64,000 bases of DNA from Limanda limanda (Eukaryota; Chordata; Actinopteri; Pleuronectiformes; Pleuronectidae), in assembly GCF_963576545.1 (NCBI RefSeq), contig NC_083656.1:2823186-2887185 (forward strand). Reading direction: 5' to 3'. Each line of letters starts with the position of its first letter. The first letter of the stretch is position 1. This document shows positions 17,040 through 26,900 of this stretch, piece by piece. The translations under genes were made by a program, and so were the position numbers. The notes under the pieces were generated by a model that saw only the letters and a list, made by a program, of their open reading frames with translations, did not search any database and was not told where the DNA came from.

Positions 17040-20000
17040 TCACGCGGTGATGAGCAGCTCCATCAGAGCGCCCACCGAGTGCATCCTGTAGAAGACGCTG
17101 AGCGGCTGGCCCAGGTTCACCAGAACGAACCAGGCGCTGAAGCCGAAGAACTGTTTCCCCAGGCCGTTCTCAAACTGAGGGTGGGCTCCGAAGGCCGGGA
17201 TGACCCACAGCTGGAGGAGGAGGGAACATGTGGTCAGCTACACACACGACTAAGGAACACGTGTTTGTTTAATATCAAACATACGTGACGTTACCATGAT
17301 GTTGGAGAGGACGAGGAAAGCACAGATTTCCTGTATCGCTCTCTTGTGCCAGGTCTTTTTCCCATCATGCACGTGGACAGCCGGTGACGTGTTTCCCTCC
17401 AGCAGTGAGATATCCGTCTTCTTCTCTTCTTCTATCTCTGTCCTCACCTTTCTCTTTGGCTGTGGGAGAGTTCAACATTATTATTCAACACCATTTCAAC
17501 AAAACCTTTTTCATCTCATTTTACCAAACGTTCAGCAGAAACCAGGTACCTTAAATATGCTGCTCCTGTGCTTCTCCTTCTTCTTGGCGAGCAGGTTCGG
17601 GTGCCGGTGGAGGCCTTCGATGATGAAGATGTTCTGGAGGACGAGCTCCAGGAGGCTGAGGAGGGAGTAGGACAGGTCCAGGTCCCCCAGGGGCCCGCTG
17701 CTCCCCAGAGCCAGGGCCGCCACCAGGGAGAAGTAGGAGAGGGCGAGCTGGCCCAGAGCCGCGGCCACCAGGAGCATCACGTCCAGGCTCCGGGTCGGGT
17801 TGAGTCCGGCCTCCTGGGCCCTCCTCTCCAGCCGGTGCACCAGCGTCCCGGCCAGCGAGCAGAGGGACATGACGGGCATGACGGCCAAGTGGAAGCCGTA
17901 GAAGACGAGGAAGGCGGTGAGGCGAAGCTGCGGCTGGGTGACCCACACCTGGTAGAGGACGAACACCGTCACTCCCACCACGAGCACCAGGCCGCCGAAC
18001 ACCAGGCCGTAGATGACCCCGCCCTGGTACACCACGTTCAGGGTCAGCTTCTCGGAGACGTGGTGCCCCGGACTCGTCCTGCGGCCCACGTTCTTCCACA
18101 TCACGTAGATCATGCAGCCGGCCATCAGGTAGAACTCCATGTTGAAGGGATACAGGATCTCGAAGCCTTTCCTGAAGATGAGGCAGGCGGCGCTCGCACT
18201 GCAGCGACACAACGTCAAGTTACCTGCAGGCAGAAACACTCTTCAATGACCAGTTCAAACCAGAGATGGAACATTATACAAATATTCACCATATTGTACA
18301 AAGATGCTTCTCTCACTAAGGAGCTAATGTCACCACCAGGGGGCATCACAGAAGTCCTGAATTATGTTTCCTCAGATTCAGAAAGTTGCTAAAAACGAAT
18401 TTAGCTTTATTCTCATTCCACATTGAAAACATGATCAATCATAGGATGGATGGATTTATAGATATAATGATAGTTTGATTTATAGATATACGGATGGATG
18501 AATGAGTGGATGGATGGATCTATAGATCTATAGATGGATGGATGTAATGCTAGTGTAGTAATGGATTCACTTTTACAACCAATAAGATTATTTAGATGAA
18601 TCAGTCATTGGTCGTCTTTCGTTGACCGGGATGTGATCAGTGTCTTGATTCAGCCGTTCAGTATCTACAGGACTTTCAGTGAGTTTCTGTTGAGACCTGC
18701 TGAGTCCGAGTCGTCGGCCTCGGATGAGTTTGTGTTGCTGAACTTGAACCCTTCGCTCTTTTCTAACTCGATCTCCTCGTGGATCGTGTCCTCGGTGACG
18801 GCGTTGAGCCACAGCAGCAGGTCAGCTGACAGAATCACCATCAGTCCAGACCTGCGTCCAGCACAACATGCAAATATACACAAACACCACTTTAAATCAG
18901 GGACGACAACTAAAATAACAAGAAGCATGAAGCCAGAAATAACAACCAACACATATATGAAAATTCTAAAAATGTCTAAACATAGAAAGAGTGGTGCACC
19001 TGGTGATTATCTTGTGTTTGTGGACACAATCCTTGGAGTGAGCCCACAGTAAATACGTCTGTACAAGAAAAACAAGTTTGAGTCTCAAAGACAAAACAGA
19101 AAGAAAACTGAAGATCATTTCAAAATGTTTTTTTTAATAATTCAAATCTTGAAATGCTGCATAAGAAAAGAGACGTGCAAACTATGAAAATATAACATAT
19201 TATTGTGGAGGTCCTTTTTTCATTCTGTACTCTAAAGTTATAAATGAATATAATGGTACGATTCAAAGGGAATTTCCCCTCATGTCCAACTTGCACCTTA
19301 GGTATTGAATGTTATATTCGTAAACAAATAGGTTATAACGGTACATTCATTAATTTGCAAAGTTTTGAATATGTGCATTACAAAACTGAAAATTCAACAA
19401 AAGTCTTTGGTTCAGACAGAAAAGATCTAATCAAAGTTTTAAATATATGAAAAAGTCAGATTTGTGTAAAAAGGTCAAACATTCATGTCTCTTCTTTGAG
19501 AAAAAGATGAATTCACTGAACTGGTTCGACCAGTTACAGAAGTCAATATTAGAATATTGATGCATGACTGACTTTTTTGAATCTCACCTGCACAATCATG
19601 CAACTCAGAAGTCTTGTGGGTTTTTCTGCAACTTAACATTTCCCTTCCTGTTCTCTTTGTGATTTGCTCAGTGACTACAGCCGAGCAGTGAATGTGTTTT
19701 ACCTGCAGCAGCAGGAAAGGAGCCTCCATGAACGCAGACAGCACTTTAACAGGCGGCTGACAAGTCCTCAAGCTGATCAGGTACCCGAACCTGCAGATGA
19801 ACAGCACCACACTGAAGGCAGCGAACAGAACCAGGACCACTGCAGAGGAGAGAGAAGGTCGATTCCATCAAGACGTCCAGATCACATCCTGTATTTCAGT
19901 GGTGGGAAGTAACGAGGTAGAAATACTTTGTCTCTGTACTTAAGAAGATTTTTCACATATCTGTACTTTACTTGAGTATTTCTTTTCCTGATGACTTTTT

Positions 20001-20089
20001 ACTTTTACTCTTTACATTTGAACAAAAATATGTGTACTTTCCACTTCTTACATTCTCAAACTGGCTCGTTACTTGAGCAGCGGAGGTTG

Positions 20090-20184
<95 letters not shown>

Positions 20185-20826
20185 TAGGGTTATCATTTTT
20201 TACATTATATACATTATATTCATATTGTTGTTAAAATGTTTCAGTCAGTTGAGATAAATCTTGAGGAGAAACATTTTGGGTTGTTTTGATACTTAAGTAC
20301 ATTTAATATGAGCTACTTTAAGACTTTTACTCAAGTCATTTTCTGACGGGTGACTTCTACTTTTACCAAGTCACTTTCAGGTGAGATATCTGTACTTTTA
20401 CTCAAGTATGGCTTCCAAGTACTTTATACACCACTGCTGTATTAAAACATCCTGATAACACTTAGGGGGCTTACAGATAACTGTGGTTCCCCCGGCATGG
20501 TGGTCTTTATGTGGGCTGATGCCGGGTTGCTTCCGGGCCCACAGCAGGTACCACAGGATCCAGATCAAACCGGCCCCCATCAGCAGCAGCAGGAACACCT
20601 GGGGCTCCTGATTCTTCAGGCCCTGGGGGTTAAAGGCCTGTCCTGCCACCAGGGCCCCCCCCAGCAGGACCACGTTCATCCCCAGCAGGCCAGAGATCAG
20701 ACGCCTCCCGCTGGGAACCCACACCACAACCGGATCCAGCTCCTGGGTCTCTGGCTCGGCCCCGGTGGGATCTCCAGGGGTCACACAAGAGGAATCCATC
20801 TCTGTGGCTCCGGGATCAGGATTCAT
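17040..20826 (-). CDS. otop3: Otopetrin proton channel (otop2/otop3 group, probably otop3)
   Basis: Multi-pass proton-selective channel of the otopetrin family, expected in the plasma membrane. Minus-strand exons: 20475-20826, 19703-19839, 19000-19058, 18697-18851, 17550-18223, 17295-17459, 17040-17210. They total 1713 nt, 570 residues, with every phase consistent. Family hallmarks are LLWAHSKDCVHKHKIITR, LYPFNMEF followed by YVMWKNVGR, NPTRSLDVMLLVAAALGQ, NIFIIEGLHR, and the C-terminal PAFGAHPQFENGL and VFYRMHSVG. The last group and FIIEGLHR resemble OTOP3 more than OTOP2 from memory, so the symbol is tentative while the family is firm. About a dozen hydrophobic segments are visible; the N-terminus is an acidic, Pro-rich cytosolic tail. 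The start ATG is at 20826, as no upstream in-frame ATG precedes it. The position between hid1 and ush1g matches the mammalian OTOP2/OTOP3 locus, but only one otopetrin is present. Intron 1 contains a 540-bp hAT-type insertion. Confidence 0.9.
19897..20436. mobile_element. hAT-type non-autonomous element with internal (CT)n in the otopetrin intron
   Basis: The ends are inverted (cagtggtg ... caccactg), flanked by ctgtattt (19889-19896) and ctgtatta (20437-20444), a 7/8-matched 8-bp target duplication. The body repeats 'gtactttacttgagta' type words. A pure (CT)n run of about 90 bp sits at 20092-20180. Short related fragments occur near 2600-2690 and 30915-30965. Confidence 0.75.
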
Positions 20827-21072
20827 ACTCACAGCTTTTATTCCCTTTTATCCTCCTTCTTGGTTTTCCTTGTTTCCATTCAGTTTCAGGCTCTTCTCTC
20901 CTGCAGCCGCACTTCAGCTTAAAACCCTCAACATGTGGAGGCATGCGGGTTTAGATTTCTGGTTATTCCTCCTGATCCACCCCCCCCTTCCCAACTGTAG
21001 GTGTGGTCACCTTGCAATGCGTTAAAGCCAACAAACCTTTCAAAGGAAAGCAACAAGTATCATGTTTACTTT

Positions 21073-21405
21073 TCATGTTGACCCTTTCTTCACCTGTCGA
21101 GTTGATGGAACACAGTTTCCTTCACGGAGACAAATGACCGGAACAGAAACTTTATCAATGCTCAGCGTGGGATCTCTGAAACTGTGACGTGGTTTTACTT
21201 TGAAAGTCTTTATCTGCTCCGTGTCCCACATTGTCACTGTTTGCTTTCGTTCTGCACCAGGAACCGAATCATAAACCTCAATCTTATCACAAGCACGGAC
21301 CCAAGTAGCAGCTCTGATAACCTTCGGCCGCTGATACTGTTTTAGTTTCTGTCTCAAAATGAAAGGATCATTCACAGCAGGTGGTTTTGCAGGTTTTGGC
21401 TTCAT
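21073..21405 (-). CDS. Unrecognised 110-residue ORF
   Basis: An intact ORF starts with a Pro/Lys-rich segment (MKPKPAKPPAVNDPF) and continues as a basic protein ending QVKKGST. Composition is mixed and not repeat-like. I recognise no domain, signal peptide or membrane segment. The frame stays open about 20 codons upstream of the ATG, so the ORF could be the last exon of a spliced gene. An exon-like segment on the same strand lies 0.7 kb upstream (22072-22241), but its donor phase does not join simply to this ORF. It could also be a decayed gene fragment. Confidence 0.3.
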   Translation of the reverse strand: MKPKPAKPPAVNDPFILRQKLKQYQRPKVIRAATWVRACDKIEVYDSVPGAERKQTVTMWDTEQIKTFKVKPRHSFRDPTLSIDKVSVPVICLREGNCVPSTRQVKKGST

Positions 21406-22071
21406 GTCATTTAAATCTTGGTTTTGCCTTTTGCAAACAACAGGCGGGTTTTAGAAGTTTGGGTGTTTTTTGTTTAAAGTTTGATGTGAATCAATGCCTC
21501 ATTATTTTTTATATAACAGAAAACACAGGGTGATGCATGTTGTGATGAATTACTTTGTAAAAGAAGCAATAAACCAATCAGACTTATTTCCTGCAGCAAA
21601 TGATGTTACACAAAGTGCTTTACAGAATCAAATCTGTAAATTATATTAACAAAGATGACAGGAATTGGTTTGTAATGAGGAAACACCAGAGGTTGGTGAA
21701 ATGATGAGGATAAAATAATAAAATACTGAAAGAAGGGATGTTTTAAAATAAAACCAGAGATAAAAAGTTTGGTATTAAAAGAAAAACAGTTTATAGACAG
21801 AAGGATAATGAATAAATGTATCTAAATCAAATGTATAATATAATTAAATAGAATAAAATAATATGCTAAATAAAACTATCTAGAATGTTCACATAGACAA
21901 ATGAATCTTTGTCTTTTAATTGAACAGAAATTCTAATTAAATAAAGAGAACAACTAAAGTTATTGGCAGTTCCTGAAGTATATAACTTCAATATTCTTTA
22001 AAGTCTTGTTTTGTTACGATGGAACAATAAAATCAAAGCTACGTCCATGGATCAGTATCAGAAGAACTTAC

Positions 22072-22241
22072 CTTTATAAATGTGCTGTATTCTCTGTAGC
22101 AGCTCCTCCAACGATGATGTCAAAGTAACGATCAACAGAACTCGACGGCTCCATATAAAGCTCTTTATCTGTTTATTGTTCATAAGTCTGACTAGATGAA
22201 TGTTTGATTTAATCAGCGAACTGAAGACACAGGATTTGAGT
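22072..22241 (-). other. Exon-like segment with good splice sites, gene unknown
   Basis: On the minus strand the acceptor is 'cctgccgcag' and the donor is AAAG|GTAAGTT. Between them is 170 bp open in one frame (phase 2 in, phase 1 out), encoding a basic stretch that includes SFIWSRRVLLIVTLTSSLEE. I cannot connect it with confidence to the otopetrin start (20826) or to the ORF at 21073-21405. It may be an exon of an undescribed minus-strand gene between otopetrin and ush1g. Confidence 0.3.
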
Positions 22242-22839
22242 CTGCGGCAGGAAAACAAACATCAAGCAGGAAATGAATAACCACTTCACATCAAACTTTA
22301 TTGATACTCAACTGTCTCATTTTAGAAACAAATCTAAATCCAAACTGCTGCAATTAGTCAAAGTCAATTTGCAATACTTATAAGTACACAGAACATAGAA
22401 CTACGCAAAACATAGTACACAGTACAACATAGTACACAGTACAATCTAGTATGTATTCATAAGGTACATGGTGGATAGGATGAGAGAAGTGCAAACCGGA
22501 AGTGCAAAAATGGATTGACATTTATTTTTATATGATACAACATAAACTCTTTAAGCCATAAAAAATACATAATCACAAAGTTAATGAAACATATAAATGA
22601 CGACATCAAACACAATAGAATTATCAAAATAAGGGATTAACATATACTAAACTATAGACTTTTATGAATAAATCATCTGTTCAATCGAATGGGAAGGTTT
22701 AACTTTTTTCTCTTTATTGAACTTACATAAACAAAAACAAAACAAACTGTAAAGATCAAAAGTTTCATCAATAAAAAGTGAATTTCTTTATTTTAAAACA
22801 TCAATAAAGCAATGACTCGTTTATTCAGAGGGGCGTGGT

Positions 22840-23330
22840 TATAGTTGTAGTGGCCACGCCCCTCGCTGACAACCAGCACGCCTCGTCTCCGTCTCCTAGC
22901 AACCAGCCGCTCCAGCCCGCCCCGGCTCCAGCAGCAGACTCAAGCCGCTCAGGACGCACCGCCGCCGGGCTCGAACTTCCCCAAGTACCGGGGAGGAACC
23001 TCCACAATCCTCCATGGATCCGACCCCAGAGTGAGCCGGGCTGCCGGGCCCGAGGCCGAGCGGCGCCGCCATGAACGACCGGTACCACCGGGCGGCCAGC
23101 GACGGCCACCTGGACGTCCTGAAGGAGGCCGCGCGGAGGGAGCTGAACGCCCCGGACGAGGACGGGATGACCCCGACTCTGTGGGCCGCGTACCGGGGGC
23201 ACCTGGAGGCCCTGAGGCTGATCGTGGGGAGAGGGTGAGTCCGGGGGTCGGGGACCGGGGACCGGTTTCCGGGGAGGAGGGACCGGGGGCCGGGGAGCAG
23301 GGAGGAGTGACCCGGGTGTAGGGAGCATGG
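22840..23330 (+). promoter_or_regulatory. CpG-rich promoter/5' region of ush1g
   Basis: An abrupt change from A/T-rich to strongly GC- and CpG-rich sequence spans the ush1g first exon. The start codon has a near-ideal context (gccgccATGa at 23071). No TATA box is evident. Confidence 0.6.
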
Positions 23331-23727
23331 GACCGGGGAGAAGCGTCTTGGGACCAGGCAGCAGGTTCAACCTCTATATAGTCTATATACACATATTTAT
23401 ACATGTGTACATGTTATAATTATTATCATTATATTACTATTACTATTATATTTACTGTTGCTGCCATTATTACTATATACTGCTATATATACTGTACTAT
23501 TTTTATATACTGTCTAACAATAACATTACCATCATATCATCAGTACTATTACCATCATCTTGCCACTGCACCTTATCTACCTATTTTATTTTATTTTATC
23601 TTGTGCTTCTGTTTTTTATTTTTTCTACCTAAATATTTTTTATTTTATTCAATTGTATTGTATTTTATTGTATTCAATATACCGGCTGCTATGACAACTT
23701 AATTTCCCTTCGGGGATGAATAAAGTA

Positions 23728-23826
<99 letters not shown>

Positions 23827-23827
23827 C

Positions 23828-23878
<51 letters not shown>

Positions 23879-23903
23879 CATCTATCCATCTATCCATCTA
23901 TCC

Positions 23904-23972
<69 letters not shown>

Positions 23973-26900
23973 ACCTGAGAAACTCATCATAAGTGCATTC
24001 ATCAGTAGAACAATAAGCTTTTCTTTCAGTGATTAAAATCATAACTGGAGGTAAAATAAGTTCACTTTTATCATAACTACCCCTCATATTTCACCGGAGC
24101 GAGATTACATTTTCATTTATGACAGTTTAAAGAAATTTTTATTACATTATGTTGACAATGTTGTCATAATATGTGACTTTAACTTGATTGCAAGTCTTGC
24201 AAATAACAGTATTTTAACAGATTTAAGTCAAAATATGAACCTGTTCTGTTTTAAGTCAAGTGAATATTGTGTTAATAGAAAGTCGTCTTGATTTAGTAAC
24301 AGATTTCCATCACAAGGGCTGAAACTTAAAATGAACAAAAGATCATTTACAAAGATTTCCTCAAGAAATTTGTATATATTCAGTTTTATTATAAATTATT
24401 TAATTTTGCACTGCTGGTCACATAAACAACACCTTGGTGTATTTTCTACAATTACTGGACATTTTTTCAAAATACAATTTACTTATCTATTGATCAAGAA
24501 AATAATCCTCAATTGATGCTTGATTTTCATCAAGAATCCTACAGCTTCATTCATTGTATATCATAGTAATAAAATATGACGTATTATATTCTTTTATACA
24601 TCATAACTTTACCTCACTGCTCCTGCCTGCTTGTATTAACACAGACAGAAATAAAGTAATATTGTGTCCCTTTGCTGCTGGAGATGCAGGGTTATACATT
24701 TTAACAGCTTCATTACAGACAAAGGTCACAGAGCAGGATAACATCTGTCCTGTGGCAGCAGATTAATAACATCTGTCCTGTGGCAGAAGGAATATCATCT
24801 GTCCTGTGGCAGACGACTCATGAGGGCGACTCTCAGTCAGTCACACTGCTGGTGGCAGGTTTATCAGCCGAGGCAGTGAAGTGAAGTGAAGATGAATCCG
24901 ACGCAGCCGACACACGAAAGGTCACAGTGATAAATCTGAGCATCTTCTTCCTGCAGCAGTTGTAACAGGATGAAGCAGCACAGATGAAATCAGAGTTCAC
25001 AGCAAAAACATAAATGAAAGTGAAGTATATTCTTGGCAGCCGAGAGGTCGCTGTGTTGTAGAAGTTGATGGTGAAGGAAAGGAACGCAGACCCAGTACTT
25101 ACAAGTATAATAATGTTTATCGCACAGAAGTTTCACAGGTCACGACGAGCTCTAGAACTCGGAGAAATCACCCAGGCCAAATGGTGAAGTCTGACCATCC
25201 GTGGTCTCACACACATTATATAGAGAGGTTAGTTCCGCCCCTGACTTCGGGTAACATGCCATCCCACCTAGGGCCTTCTAAGGACGTGTTTTGTGTCCGA
25301 ACATGAAGACACATTGGTCAAGGACGTTCCTTCTACAGCCATCCATTAGCTGGTCAGAGGTTATTCCCTAGGTCAAAGGTCCTTCCAAAGAGGGACAGAC
25401 CTACTACTAGGGAATGTCTGAGAGTCACGAAAAATACCATCATAAATATAAACCTGTCATTATATTTAAACACATGCTAAAATCATTAACTCTAGTGAAT
25501 ACACAACAAAAGTGTTTAGAGACACGTCACTGTTTTCATTTATTTCCCTTTAGAAACTTCATGGAACTGGGCAGGGACAGAGGACGGTTTGAAGATTTAA
25601 AACAGTTCCTTTGTGTCACAGGAACATTGTGGTGCAGTGCTTTGTTCAGGTTCATGTTCAAGTTATTGTTTGAGATAGTTCAGTTTGATTCTCCTCCACA
25701 AACATGATCCGATCGATCATCATTTCATCTCACGGTGAAATAAACCTCACACCTGTTGCTCTGGTATCTGATGTAATGACTGCCCTCTGCCAGGGTGTGG
25801 CGCTGCAGACAGGCACCCGGCTGTGAGAAGTGCTGACCCTCGGCTGTGGAGTCTGGTGTGTGTGGGATAAATAATGCACAGTCAGCTCTGTCATGTTTAA
25901 CCTGCAGTGTTTCAATTATTGATCAGGACTCAGTCATGTGGGTGGAGAGTAAACAGGAAGAGGAGGGGTCACCTGAAACCAGTTCAACATAGTTCAACCC
26001 TGTTTACTGGGGCCCACTGATAAGGAGTCATTAATAAACAGGGTTAGATTTAAAGATGCCTGGCTCTGTCCAAAGGTAATGAAACCACAGAGCAGCACAA
26101 CAAGGATTTATTCATCTTATTTATCATCATTAATCATATTAATGAAACTGTTAAAGGTCAAAAGATGACAGAAAAACGACCAATGCAATATGTTCAGATT
26201 GGATATTTAAATTTGTAGCTGAACTCAGAAATCAGAAATCAGAAATTATTTATCGCGAAGTAGGTTTACACCTACCTGGAATTTGCTTTGGTTATTGGTG
26301 CATACAATGAACATAGAAACATAAAAACACAATAAAAACACCACACATAAGAAAAACAATAGTAATAATAAAAAAAACAATATATATTTACTCACTATTT
26401 ACTTCTTATTTACTCACTTTTTCTAATATTTATACAAGGTAGCATTTATTTAGACATAAACATATCTATATAAAAATATATACAAGATAAAAGATATAAA
26501 AAGTGACGTAAAAGGTGAAATGCACAATGCCCAATGCAAAAAGCAAAACAGTGAACAGTGTCAAATTGCAATATGCAATGTAATACAGTGTGATATATAT
26601 AATATAATAATATGTCTTAATTTAACACATCTCAGGGGTGTGGGGGCGGAATAAAAGTCCAAGTCAGGTGGGGGTCCCGGGCCTTGTTGATAAGGCCCAC
26701 TGCAGTCGGGAAGAAGCTGGTCTTTTCAATTCTCTTCAATTCAATCAAGTTATATTCAAAAGTATCAGTCGTGTAAATGATTCTGATTCTTTTCATCCAG
26801 ATCCATGAATTGTTTGTGAGAAATCAGTGGAGATGTTGGTGATGTCCTTCCATCAGGCTTCATGAACATCTGTCCAGATAGTTTATGAGTAATCCTTCTA

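Larger units (their letters stand above)
20827..23070. other. Divergent intergenic region between otopetrin and ush1g
   Basis: Beyond the orphan ORF and the exon-like segment, this stretch is mostly A/T-rich (21410-22060 and 22250-22800). A retroelement-like block begins near 22295 with 'tttattgatactcaactg', and a repeated 'catagtacacagtaca' unit lies near 22405-22445. The final 230 bp become GC-rich as the ush1g promoter. Confidence 0.55.

Noticed and set aside
17568..18392. 274-codon plus-strand ORF
   Set aside because: It is the antisense of the large otopetrin exon, where the real frame encodes conserved membrane segments.
25055..25430. Complete endogenous retrovirus
   Set aside because: No second LTR and no gag- or pol-like reading frame nearby; at most a solo LTR.
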